This document shows positions 1 through 7,002 of a DNA stretch of 20,215 bases, one piece after another (the stretch's first letter is position 1; every line of letters begins with the position of its first letter). The DNA lies in IMG/VR virus record IMGVR_UViG_3300008450_000620, positions 1 to 20,215 of that record. One strand, given 5' to 3'. The stretch comes from a virus. A program made the translations under genes and the position numbers. A model generated the notes under the pieces. That model ran no database searches and was not told the DNA's origin. It saw nothing but the letters and a program-made list of their open reading frames with translations.

Positions 1-282
1 GATGTAGTTACCCAGGCGGGCGCGGTTAGCGAACTTGTCGGAGAACGAAGTCACATCCGAACCTTCGCTAATACCAGTGGTAGCTGGAGCAGCAAGAGAG
101 TCAACAGTCCACTCAGAATAGGTGGCGCTGGCTTTACCTTTGCTGCAAAGCGAGAGGATGGGAGTTTCTTCAGGAGCCAGGATAGCAAGTTCATTGCTGA
201 GATCCTCGCGGTTCGATACGGCGGAACCCTGACCAGTTTTTGCGGTCGGGGCAGATGGTTGATAAGTATTTGAGATAGGCAT
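1..282 (-). CDS. Major capsid protein, N-terminal part (SU10/DUF5309-like), truncated by window edge
   Basis: This is the shell-forming coat protein of the phage head. Only the first 94 codons are present and the frame stays open to position 1. The ATG at 282 begins MPISNTYQPS. The segment includes LSNELAILAPEETPILSL and ends in FANRARLGNYI. A short N-arm, an 'APEETPILSL' segment and a '(F)xNRxRLGNY' segment resemble the start of the SU10-type (DUF5309) coat proteins of podoviruses. It lies 18 bases downstream of the scaffolding gene and is transcribed with it. That scaffold-then-coat order is standard and supports the call. No Shine-Dalgarno is visible; the leader is A/C-rich (CAACCGCACAAAACT before ATG). 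The family call is from remembered motif similarity, and the C-terminal HK97-fold core is not in view. Confidence 0.75.
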   Translation of the reverse strand, partial: MPISNTYQPSAPTAKTGQGSAVSNREDLSNELAILAPEETPILSLCSKGKASATYSEWTVDSLAAPATTGISEGSDVTSFSDKFANRARLGNYI

Positions 283-300
283 AGTTTTGTGCGGTTGAAA

Positions 301-1311
301 TTATTTGTATTTGGCAATTCTAGCGGCAATCCATTCTTCTGGGCTTCCACTCTTTTCAAAGCGTGAATACGCATCTACAACTTTCGATTTGGAAGATGTC
401 GAGGACTTCGCGGCACCCGCTCCAAATGGGGAAGAAGATGGACTGATTTTCAGTTTATTCCCCACCGCAGGTTGTCTCTTAATCCTTGTCCCTCCGTTAA
501 TCGAGTTAGCAGCATGAGCCAAGATGTATTCAATTTGGTAGCCAATTTCAGGAACTTGTTTGCGTAGCTTTTCGATAAGTGGATCAGACACTAGATCCCT
601 GAACTGCTTCCCAACAGGAGTTGATTCGTCCTTGATGTCAGGGACTTCCTCTTCTGCTGCTGCGATGTATTGACCTTTCAACTGCTCCATCTGAACGATC
701 TGCTGGAGATGCGCTTGCTGGGCAGGTAGATACTTGGTTAATGCATCACGGGAATTACGGTTAGCTTTGCGGATCTGCTGCTTGGTGAACTCCTTGTCTC
801 CTACGAGGATGATATCGTCTGCACGATAGTCTTCGTATTCTTCAAGAAGAGCATCTGTTGTCTCAAGTGTTCTCTCAAGTTCTTGATACTTCGCTTTCAA
901 GTCATCGAATGACTGGATTTCACGAAATGGATTCTCCTCTTGAGGGACTTCCTTGACTTGCGGTTGAGATTGAATCTTTTCCTCCAGGGCTTTTTTCTGA
1001 GCAGTTAGCTCTCCGATGCGTTGCAGCAACCGGCTTTTACCCTTTTTGGCTAAGGCTTGAATCTGCTCCGTGGTCAACGACAGTAGATCAACTTCACTTT
1101 CCTCTTCCTCCTCTTCGGCTTCCTCCTCGGCTTCCGTTTCTTCAGACTCAGCAGGAACTTCTTCCTCTTCATCCTCGGAAACTTCCTCTTCGGATTGTTC
1201 CTCTGGTTCTGGTTCGGGGTTATGTTTTTCCATTCTCTGAGCTACAAGCTCTTCAAATGACAGGTTGGACACTGATTCAATAGCTTCAGCGGTAGCTTCT
1301 GGATTACTCAT
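301..1311 (-). CDS. Capsid scaffolding protein
   Basis: This is a probable internal scaffold that directs procapsid assembly with the downstream coat protein. The 336-aa product has a strongly acidic Glu-rich stretch at about residues 30-80. Predicted coiled-coil helices follow (around 90-120, then a KAKYQELERTLETTDALLEEY segment). A low-complexity Ser/Gly/Lys linker precedes a short basic C-terminal helix ending EEWIAARIAKYK. An acidic coiled-coil protein with a basic C-terminal coat-binding helix, directly before the coat gene, is the usual scaffold architecture. I chose ATG 1311 (MSNPEATAEAI). The longer frame begins at a GTG at 1362, which overlaps the promoter candidate just upstream. 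No strong SD is visible. A protease fused to the scaffold is unlikely because no protease motif is seen. Confidence 0.72.
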   Translation of the reverse strand: MSNPEATAEAIESVSNLSFEELVAQRMEKHNPEPEPEEQSEEEVSEDEEEEVPAESEETEAEEEAEEEEEESEVDLLSLTTEQIQALAKKGKSRLLQRIGELTAQKKALEEKIQSQPQVKEVPQEENPFREIQSFDDLKAKYQELERTLETTDALLEEYEDYRADDIILVGDKEFTKQQIRKANRNSRDALTKYLPAQQAHLQQIVQMEQLKGQYIAAAEEEVPDIKDESTPVGKQFRDLVSDPLIEKLRKQVPEIGYQIEYILAHAANSINGGTRIKRQPAVGNKLKISPSSSPFGAGAAKSSTSSKSKVVDAYSRFEKSGSPEEWIAARIAKYK

Positions 1312-1354
1312 AACTGGGACGCCATTTACGCTCGGCGGTGCGATACGAAGGACA

Positions 1355-1383
1355 ATTAGCACAAAAGCACCAACTTTGTCAAT
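1355..1383 (-). promoter_or_regulatory. Sigma70-like promoter candidate for scaffold-capsid genes
   Basis: On the minus strand a perfect -35 box TTGACA (1378-1383) is followed after 17 bases by a -10-like CTAATT ending at 1355, or after 16 bases by GCTAAT (4 of 6 to consensus). It lies between the terminator candidate and the scaffold start and gives a leader of about 35-40 nt to the ATG at 1311. The -35 is strong and the -10 is weak. Confidence 0.5.
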
Positions 1384-1409
1384 AGTAAATTTTTATTGAG
1401 TTTACCACC

Positions 1410-1443
1410 AAAAGAATACCCATAGAGGGATTTCCTCTATGGG
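1410..1443 (-). terminator. Rho-independent terminator candidate ending the late operon
   Basis: A perfect 10-bp stem (CCCATAGAGG / CCTCTATGGG, 1419-1443) with a 5-nt loop. On the minus strand it is followed by TATTCTTTT, an imperfect U-tract. It lies 65 bases after the stop of the 70-aa gene and upstream of the scaffold promoter candidate. The stem is moderate in GC, so termination may be partial. It has no T-tract on the plus strand. Confidence 0.6.
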
Positions 1444-1507
1444 CATCTGAACATAAGCAAGCTGAAAACAAAACAGCGAGGGAATAAAAGCAGAATCTGA
1501 TGAAATG

Positions 1508-1720
1508 TCAACCCTGTTTTTTCAACAAAATCAAAAGCTCATCCAGGGTGGCAACACTGCCAACAATCTTCATGACTTCATTCTGCTCGACGCATTGACG
1601 CAGATCACCGAAGAATCGCTCACGCTCATCCTGAATAAACTGGACGATTGTTTTGAACTCATCTCGATCTGAGAGTGCTTCGACAGCTTGCAGGATTGTT
1701 GGTTTTGGTAGTGGTGTCAT
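1508..1720 (-). CDS. Small hypothetical phage protein (70 aa)
   Basis: A 70-aa product, MTPLPKPTILQAVEALSDRDEF and so on, mostly predicted helical, with alternating acidic and hydrophobic residues. No known domain was recognised. A good SD is present (AAAGGA, about 8-9 bases before the ATG). Its start overlaps the stop of the HNH-like gene as ATGA. It is the last gene before the terminator candidate, so it closes the long late operon. A role in head assembly would be a guess from position only. Confidence 0.7.
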   Translation of the reverse strand: MTPLPKPTILQAVEALSDRDEFKTIVQFIQDERERFFGDLRQCVEQNEVMKIVGSVATLDELLILLKKQG

Positions 1721-1971
1721 TTCAGTCGTCCTTTCGGTTTGTTCTTGGATGTGCGAGGGAATCCTCGGTTTTTACTTACTGGCACAGAGGCGATATTGCA
1801 AGCACGATTGTCTTTGGGATTGTTATTCTTGTGATGAATATCTTTCCCATCACCTTTACATGCCATACCAAGTTTGACCGCTTTAGAACGAGCAGCATTA
1901 CGCCCAGCCCGACGAGCAATCTGCTTCGGCTTGCTGTGGTATTCCTGATACTCTTTCTTGTAGTCTCTCAT
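1717..1971 (-). CDS. Small HNH-endonuclease-like protein
   Basis: An 84-aa, very basic product. The N-terminal half (MRDYKKEYQEYHSKPKQIAR...) matches the pattern of small phage proteins starting with a 'Y..EY..Y.SKP.Q..RRA.RN.AR' helix. This is followed by GDGKDIHHKNNNPKDN, a short HNH/treble-clef-like signature with paired His and Asn, and a C-terminal SKNRGFPR. HNH enzymes next to terminase and portal genes can assist DNA packaging, but this version is minimal and no zinc-binding Cys pairs are visible. It may be a degenerate or DNA-binding-only member. Starts and stops overlap both neighbours (ATGA), so it is translationally coupled. The real start could be any upstream in-frame codon, but ATG 1971 fits the overlap. 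Confidence 0.68.
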   Translation of the reverse strand: MRDYKKEYQEYHSKPKQIARRAGRNAARSKAVKLGMACKGDGKDIHHKNNNPKDNRACNIASVPVSKNRGFPRTSKNKPKGRLK

Positions 1972-2117
1972 TTCATTAGCTTGCGTTTGGCAGCTTTCTT
2001 AGGCATACGACCCATCTTGATCTCGATCTCGACGTAGCCTTTACCTTTTTTGCCGTTCTTCTCTTTGCCGTATTCTTTGCCTTCGTGACCGCAGCCACCT
2101 GATTTCTTGTTTTTCAT
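1968..2117 (-). CDS. Tiny basic Gly/Lys-rich protein (49 aa)
   Basis: A 49-aa product beginning MKNKKSGGCGHEGKEYGKEK and ending MPKKAAKRKLMK. About a third of residues are Lys or Arg. No family was recognised. The CGH...GKEYG start might bind a metal, but one Cys is too few to claim a site. The stop overlaps the HNH-like start (ATGA) and the ATG lies four bases after the stop of the upstream gene. Expression therefore probably depends on coupling; no SD is visible. Positional conservation of the cassette and tight packing support it as real. Confidence 0.55.
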   Translation of the reverse strand: MKNKKSGGCGHEGKEYGKEKNGKKGKGYVEIEIKMGRMPKKAAKRKLMK

Positions 2118-2120
2118 AGA

Positions 2121-2288
2121 TTATTTACGTTTGGATTTTCCTGCTTCACTGAGAGCAATAGCGATTGCTTGCTTGCGATTCTTCACGACTGGTGCTTTAC
2201 GAGGACCTTGTGGATCACGACCAGAGTGCAACTTGCCAGCTTTGAACTCGCGCATGACTTTCTTGATTTTGGTTTGTGCTTTTTTCAT
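2121..2288 (-). CDS. DUF6496-like small basic protein (55 aa)
   Basis: The 55-aa product contains 'IKKVMREFKAGKLHSG' followed by 'VVKNRKQAIAIALSEAGKSKR'. The combination KVM.EFK.G.L.SG plus VKNRKQAIAIALSEA is the pattern I associate with DUF6496, small bacterial and phage proteins of unknown function. It is very basic, so binding to nucleic acid is plausible but unproven. It lies in the cassette of four tiny basic genes between portal and HNH-like protein, 3 bases from the previous gene, with no SD. Confidence 0.62.
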   Translation of the reverse strand: MKKAQTKIKKVMREFKAGKLHSGRDPQGPRKAPVVKNRKQAIAIALSEAGKSKRK

Positions 2289-2291
2289 AGA

Positions 2292-2534
2292 TTATTTCAT
2301 TGATTTACTTCCTCGGCACTTCCATTTACGACGAGAAAGATTGTTTGGGGAATTAGGATCAGATTTCCAATCGCCTTTGATCTTCGCGGAGCGAGCGCAG
2401 TATGCATCACCCTTTGCAGTGCCAGGGCGAATGCGATCACCACCGTCCTTCGCGGCTCCAGCTTGCCCATACTTGATCGTGCGTGTGCGACCAGTCTTTG
2501 GATTCTTTACTACTTTCGTGAAACGCTTTTCCAT
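2292..2534 (-). CDS. Small basic conserved-looking phage protein (80 aa)
   Basis: An 80-aa product beginning MEKRFTKVVKNPKTGRTRTIKYGQ. Its C-terminal half reads DAYCARSAKIKGDWKSDP followed by NNLSRRKWKCRG. That 'YCARSA.IKGDW.S.P.SPNNLSR..WKCRG' pattern looks like a conserved phage/bacterial DUF with two Cys residues, but I cannot name the Pfam family securely (DUF6321 is one possibility). The strongly basic charge suggests nucleic-acid contact. Its start overlaps the stop of the 48-aa gene as TAATG, so it is coupled. Confidence 0.62.
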   Translation of the reverse strand: MEKRFTKVVKNPKTGRTRTIKYGQAGAAKDGGDRIRPGTAKGDAYCARSAKIKGDWKSDPNSPNNLSRRKWKCRGSKSMK

Positions 2535-2680
2535 TACTTCATCTTTCGCTTGATTTTCCGATCCTGCTTTAGCATCTCTTTTGTTGGCTTTTTACCAGAG
2601 CCTTTGGCATCGCGGATGTTATCCCACATTCCTCGCTGAGAGCGAGAACCGTCTGCGCGTTTGATTAGTTTCTTCATCAT
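2534..2680 (-). CDS. Tiny basic protein (48 aa)
   Basis: The 48-aa product MMKKLIKRADGSRSQRGMWD... continues with 'NIRDAKGSGKKPTKEMLKQD' and a run of Lys/Arg to the end. The core 'RGMWDNIR..KGSGKKPTKEMLKQ.RKIK' looks like a recurrent small phage protein; function unknown. The start has two consecutive ATGs (2678-2680 or 2675-2677). It begins just after the 119-aa gene's stop and overlaps the next gene (TAATG). Too short for default gene callers, but the dense packing supports it. Confidence 0.6.
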   Translation of the reverse strand: MMKKLIKRADGSRSQRGMWDNIRDAKGSGKKPTKEMLKQDRKIKRKMK

Positions 2681-2682
2681 TA

Positions 2683-3042
2683 CTACTTAACAAGCTTGCG
2701 AACAGAAGATGACTGAGTGCCGCGAGCTTTTAATAAGTTAGATCGTGAAGGAGATGAAGATTGCTGAATTTTTGGTTCTTGAAATTTTCGCGCTTTTGCG
2801 CTACGTGCTAATGCGCCAGGGTCAGGCAATGCAATTGTTTCAATTGTAGCTTTATTATTGTAAGGAGCATAAGACGAACCAAACTTTCCTTTTCCAGATG
2901 GATTATATAAAGGATCTATTTCCACTGATCGAGTTTGCGCTGATGCCGCATCTCCAAACTTTTTATATTTTGGTAGCCCTTTTAATTTAGGGTCTACTGT
3001 ATAAGTTGAATATTTGATTACTTTTCTATTTTTTTCTGGCAT
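2683..3042 (-). CDS. Hypothetical basic protein downstream of portal (119 aa)
   Basis: A 119-aa Lys/Ser-rich protein with no recognised domain. It carries a 'TYTVDPKLKGLPKYKKFGD' segment, a central Gly/Tyr patch (GKFGSSYAPYNNKA) and a disordered Ser/Arg C-terminus. It follows the portal by 36 bases. Its DNA is distinctly more AT-rich than the portal gene, with many A/T third positions, so it may be a later insertion. The leader is A-rich (CAATAAAAAT before ATG) and has no SD. It could be virion-associated, but there is no direct evidence. Confidence 0.6.
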   Translation of the reverse strand: MPEKNRKVIKYSTYTVDPKLKGLPKYKKFGDAASAQTRSVEIDPLYNPSGKGKFGSSYAPYNNKATIETIALPDPGALARSAKARKFQEPKIQQSSSPSRSNLLKARGTQSSSVRKLVK

Positions 3043-3078
3043 ATTTTTATTGAGTTAATTATTTGTTGTTGTTTGAAA

Positions 3079-5145
3079 TCACTGTTCCATTCCTTGAGTT
3101 GTTACGCCACCCATTTCAGCAGGTGCTGTTCCGATGCGTCCAATCTCAGCGTTCTGTGCCTGTTGTAGCTGGAATTGATACTGTCCTGCGTATTTCTGCA
3201 AGCGAGAAGCGAATGCCTCATCCTGCTGCGCTCTAGCGGCAACATCAGGTTGTTGGACATAGGCTTGCACCATCTGCATAGCGATCTGCGCTCCGTTTGG
3301 TTGAGCAGGGACTTCGATACCAGAGAAGATCTTGGAGAGGTCATCTGTGACGTTCTTAGCAATCTTCTGCTGGGCTTCTTCCACCGGTTGCAGCACGTAG
3401 TCAGCAAAGATCGGATTGATCGATGAAGCAGCGAACTCCAGTAGTTTATTCACATCAAGAATGCCATTGCGATCCAACTGGACAAGCGCAACCATGTTTT
3501 TCAGCTGAGTCTCTGCTGTATCAGGATCACTCGACAATGAGTCAAACGATACCATAATCGAGTAGTTCTCATCTGGGCTTCCCTTCGTCATCACTTGAGG
3601 ATTAGGATTGCCAGTCACTTGGAAGAAGATTTCATCAGGACCCATGCGCTGATACAACTTCCATGCCATCGTGAGAACGTCTTTAACGTGATCAAGGAAC
3701 TTGCCAATGTAATACTGTTGGCGAGCAGTCGAGAGAGGATTGGTAAGATCCAGACCGATAGCGCGATCGGCTTGTCCACGCATGGACATCTCGCTTTCAA
3801 CGGAACCGTCATCTCGCGGAGGAATCGGACCGAAGGCGATTTCGCCCAGACGACGATACGGGACTCTGCGCCCAGGACCCCAGTCCGATGGGGGGCGACC
3901 GGCAGGATGCATGATCGGTGGCAATGTTGCCAGTGACGCACGATCGATGCGACTGTCTCTCTCGGTCTTAATCTGCATTTGGGGACCACGGAGAATATCT
4001 GAGAAGGTTTGCACCTCATACATGCGCTTCTGGTCGTTCGCCAGACGAGTTACCACGAATGGGTAGTCGTCGTAGCCATTGAGCAGTTCATGCTTGGCAT
4101 AACCATCTGATTGTGGATGGAACACCGTGCAGTAGATTCCCTCGGAACCATCTTCCTCATCGATGAGACGCTGGTAGGCATAGACCACCATAACCAGGTC
4201 ATTATCGTCGGTGATCGGGAGGCGAGTCTGCGTTTTGACTTTCTCGCCATCGAGATACATCGAGTCTTTGCCACGAAGATTCTCAATAGCGTAGTCCACC
4301 CACTTACGATCCCATCCTTCGTTGGTCACCTTTTTCTCAAGCTCCTGAGAAGTTAGGAATGTTCGCCAGAACATGTATGGTGCGCGTTGTGGATCTGAGA
4401 TGTAGGATGGGAACATAACTTCACCATCGGGAGCGCAGGAGTAGACGACAGGGCAGTCTACCGTTTGACGAGCAAGTGGGATCTCTGCGTTTCCTTTTTC
4501 GCGCAGAGATTTGATTGCTTTCTTTGCTCGCTTCTTGGAAAGATCAGGGAATGAACTTTGCAGCATTTCGATGAGCATCTCATCGTCTTGCTCGCTCAAG
4601 ATCATCTCGACGAGTTCGGGGGATGCTTGTTCGATGTCGCGCAGGTTGACGCTTTGCAGGTAGGTTCGCTTCTCACGATTCCAGCCGACATAAGTCACCA
4701 TGATTCCCTTCTCCATCAGGTAGTTCCCACCAAGCTCCATTTGACGCTTGAAGTCAGGAATGTATGACGAGCGCATCCATTTCAGGAAGCCAGAGACAAC
4801 TGCTGCCTTGGGCATTGCTGCCATCGATGTCGGGAACGCTTTGATATGCGAGCGAGAAAGTGCTTGGTCGAATAGCGCGACATACAGATCAATGCGCTCA
4901 CCGATGACATTCACTTCCTGATCGGAAGCACCCTGCCACGGGAAAGCATTTGCGCCATTCTTGCGAAGGTCATCAGACTTGCCATCCCAGATGTTTCTGC
5001 GGTCATTGTAAGAACGCAGACAGGATTCAAAGTAGTAATCAAGATCTACCAAGCAGGTGTCATAAGCATTGGATAACGCACCAATGTCGGGTTTCTTATC
5101 AAGGTAGATAAGTGACTCGTCTTCTATTTGTTGAACGTCATTCAT
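3079..5145 (-). CDS. Portal protein
   Basis: This is the dodecameric DNA channel at the head vertex, to which terminase docks and the tail attaches. The 688-aa product has the size of podoviral portals. The N-terminus carries 'NIWDGKSDDLRKNGANAFPWQGASDQ', typical of the SU10/P22-like portal group. Later segments 'RLIDEEDGSEGIYCTVFHPQSDGY', 'YPFVVTRLANDQKRMYEVQTFSDILR' and 'RQQYYIGKFLDHVKDVLTMAWKLYQ' fit wing, clip and stem regions. The Gln-rich helical C-terminus (barrel region) runs from about 610. It follows terminase large subunit and the 86-aa gene; its start overlaps that gene's stop as ATGA. The identification rests on context plus motif resemblance. Confidence 0.85.
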   Translation of the reverse strand: MNDVQQIEDESLIYLDKKPDIGALSNAYDTCLVDLDYYFESCLRSYNDRRNIWDGKSDDLRKNGANAFPWQGASDQEVNVIGERIDLYVALFDQALSRSHIKAFPTSMAAMPKAAVVSGFLKWMRSSYIPDFKRQMELGGNYLMEKGIMVTYVGWNREKRTYLQSVNLRDIEQASPELVEMILSEQDDEMLIEMLQSSFPDLSKKRAKKAIKSLREKGNAEIPLARQTVDCPVVYSCAPDGEVMFPSYISDPQRAPYMFWRTFLTSQELEKKVTNEGWDRKWVDYAIENLRGKDSMYLDGEKVKTQTRLPITDDNDLVMVVYAYQRLIDEEDGSEGIYCTVFHPQSDGYAKHELLNGYDDYPFVVTRLANDQKRMYEVQTFSDILRGPQMQIKTERDSRIDRASLATLPPIMHPAGRPPSDWGPGRRVPYRRLGEIAFGPIPPRDDGSVESEMSMRGQADRAIGLDLTNPLSTARQQYYIGKFLDHVKDVLTMAWKLYQRMGPDEIFFQVTGNPNPQVMTKGSPDENYSIMVSFDSLSSDPDTAETQLKNMVALVQLDRNGILDVNKLLEFAASSINPIFADYVLQPVEEAQQKIAKNVTDDLSKIFSGIEVPAQPNGAQIAMQMVQAYVQQPDVAARAQQDEAFASRLQKYAGQYQFQLQQAQNAEIGRIGTAPAEMGGVTTQGMEQ

Positions 5146-5402
5146 GCTAGGTATTGGTAGTAATCTTCAAGTTCGGAAGTAACGAGAATAACATCAACTT
5201 GCTTTCCGATCAAGCGTTTTGATATATTGGCAGGACATTTGACATTTACGCTAAATCCATCGATTCTTGCTCTCACCCATGTAGGATTATGGCAAACTCC
5301 GATAATCATTGCTTTCAATGGCTCTTGGGGCAGATCCTCAATAATCGGTTTTGCGACTTTTGCTGGTCTGCCTCGCTTTTTTGGTTCTTTTTTCGCACTC
5401 AT
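5142..5402 (-). CDS. Small AT-hook-like protein between terminase and portal (86 aa)
   Basis: An 86-aa product. The N-terminus is Lys-rich with an AT-hook-like KKRGRPAK (residues 8-15). A compact domain from about residue 30 ('NPTWVRARIDGFSVNVKCP...IGKQVDVILV') follows, whose alternating pattern suggests a small beta barrel such as an OB-like fold. The function is unknown; DNA binding during packaging is a reasonable inference. An in-frame GTG at 5417 would add five residues. I chose ATG 5402 because it sits 8 bases after the strongest Shine-Dalgarno in the window. That start is immediately upstream of the terminase stop codon. It ends in an ATGA overlap with portal. Confidence 0.72.
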   Translation of the reverse strand: MSAKKEPKKRGRPAKVAKPIIEDLPQEPLKAMIIGVCHNPTWVRARIDGFSVNVKCPANISKRLIGKQVDVILVTSELEDYYQYLA

Positions 5403-5403
5403 A

Positions 5404-7002
5404 TTAATAACCTCCACCTCCTTGGATTGTAACTAGACTCACAGATTCATCAACGTGATCGATGCCAGAAATAGCAGCATAGCGCAAAACGTCAATAACA
5501 TCTTTCCATGCCTCTTTTAGTCCGCCTTCACCGGTGTATTCTGACAATCCTTGAATGATGTTCTCGCACTCGGAGCTAACGTAGAAGTGGGGACGATTGA
5601 CGGAATCCAACGGTTTAGTTGTATCCCATGCCATTTTCCCGATCAGAGCTTGCAATCCGTCATCGATATCAAGACCTGGGGCTGGAATGCACACCATGCC
5701 AGCATCGTTCAAATCCTCGATGATCGATGAGGAACCATCTTGCACCTGATATTTGGCTGCACCAAGGCGAGGGTCGATTAGTCGTTCAAAAATCTCCTCT
5801 TCGCCTTCCATTTCCTCGATTAGTTCCACATAGTCTCGGATGCCATAACCTTTGCCCTTCGCTCCCTCTCCAGGCATCCACTTGCCAGATTTCCACTCTG
5901 CCCAGTCACCTACATCGACTCCAGGATATTCACGATACACCCACATTGTCCCAGACTCGTCCACGGCAATCCAGCACATAAACCAACTCTTGGCTCCAGC
6001 AGGATCGATAATGTGGTATCTGGTGACATTGTGCTTCGGAATCTTGTCGGGTTCGACCACGTTGACTACCTTGTTGAATTTCGGGAACTTGGTAGCGTGT
6101 GACTTCATCGGCACACCATAGGCGCGGATAAGGATCTCCTCCCGACTCCTGCCTTGTAGCGTCTCCTTGATGCGCTCATATCCACCAAAGGCATTGTCTT
6201 TCGAGTGGAAGTAATGCACGGACGCATTCAGCTTCTTGGACTTCTGGACGTAGGGAACCAACTCATTATTGAGCAATTCTGCCTCACGACTTTCGATGGT
6301 GGTTGCACCGTCAAGATATTCCTTGATGACTTCAGTCCATCCATCGATGGGTGTGAACGTCACAAGCATCTTGGAGTTACGAGTCGCCAGACGGAAGCGT
6401 AGGGTAGTGATTAGCTCAGGACCAAGAAGATACTCGTCCAGCCACACACCGATGTTGTGCCACACAGGGTTTCGAGATCCAAGCTCGGCACCCTCTAGAA
6501 TTGTTGGGTTGTTCTGATACTGCGAGTAGGTCTTGAAGATGATCTGTGATCCATTTGGGAGGATCAGCGAGGAGTCAGTGAATCCTGTCTTCTTCTTGTA
6601 GGAGATGTAAGCATTTGCGCTGGTGAACTTGGTCTTCAGATACTCTGGCAACCATGCCCAGACTGCGCTTTGTTGCTGACGGATCGACACCTCGGATGTC
6701 TGCGCGAAACAGAATATCTCAGAGTTTGGATTCTCGACTGCAGCACGGACTACGGAAAATGCGCCCCATTGAGTTTTGCCCGATCGGTTTCCACCAAGTG
6801 CCAAGATCTCATTGACTTCCTTGAGTTGCTCCTCGGCTTTAATCCAGTGAGGAAGACGGAAGCCATATTGGTATGGGTCTTTTTCGGCATTCTCAATTGC
6901 TTCATGGTAGACGCGATGGATTGACAACAGTTCTTCTGGTGTCATCTCGGCAATCTCCTCATCTGTAGGAGGCTTGAGTATCTGATGTTGTCTCCAAATC
7001 AT
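5404..7002 (-). CDS. terL: Terminase large subunit (packaging ATPase-nuclease)
   Basis: This is the motor that pumps DNA into the procapsid and cuts concatemers. The 532-aa product has Walker A GGNRSGKT at residues 70-77. Walker B is VWLDEY with D189-E190, and a coupling motif LVTFTP lies at 213-218. The C-terminal RNase H-like nuclease has candidate metal-binding acidic residues D333 (HIIDPAG), D410 (RLIDPRLG) and D501/D504 (DVIDVLRYA). All key motifs appear intact. The start overlaps the small-terminase candidate stop (ATATGA). The extreme C-terminus is Gly-rich (IQGGGGY) and its codons double as the SD of the next gene. Confidence 0.95.
   Translation of the reverse strand: MIWRQHQILKPPTDEEIAEMTPEELLSIHRVYHEAIENAEKDPYQYGFRLPHWIKAEEQLKEVNEILALGGNRSGKTQWGAFSVVRAAVENPNSEIFCFAQTSEVSIRQQQSAVWAWLPEYLKTKFTSANAYISYKKKTGFTDSSLILPNGSQIIFKTYSQYQNNPTILEGAELGSRNPVWHNIGVWLDEYLLGPELITTLRFRLATRNSKMLVTFTPIDGWTEVIKEYLDGATTIESREAELLNNELVPYVQKSKKLNASVHYFHSKDNAFGGYERIKETLQGRSREEILIRAYGVPMKSHATKFPKFNKVVNVVEPDKIPKHNVTRYHIIDPAGAKSWFMCWIAVDESGTMWVYREYPGVDVGDWAEWKSGKWMPGEGAKGKGYGIRDYVELIEEMEGEEEIFERLIDPRLGAAKYQVQDGSSSIIEDLNDAGMVCIPAPGLDIDDGLQALIGKMAWDTTKPLDSVNRPHFYVSSECENIIQGLSEYTGEGGLKEAWKDVIDVLRYAAISGIDHVDESVSLVTIQGGGGY
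5411..5423 (-). promoter_or_regulatory. Strong Shine-Dalgarno for the 86-aa gene
   Basis: The minus strand reads AAGGAGGTGGAGG, two SD-like cores in tandem, with the nearer GGAGG 8 bases before ATG 5402. It lies inside the last codons of the terminase gene and encodes its Gly-rich end. It stands out because most genes here have no SD. Confidence 0.75.

Noticed and set aside
2107-2553. 148-aa plus-strand frame opposite the small basic genes
   Set aside because: Shadow of the Lys/Arg-rich genes on the other strand; no family resemblance and it would oppose the operon.
1389-3056. 14-base word ATTTTTATTGAGTT at 1389-1402 and 3043-3056
   Set aside because: One repeated 14-mer is expected by chance among AT-rich 20-kb sequence; the second copy has no promoter features.
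3615-4019. 134-aa minus-strand frame inside portal
   Set aside because: Out-of-frame shadow of the portal gene with improbable composition.
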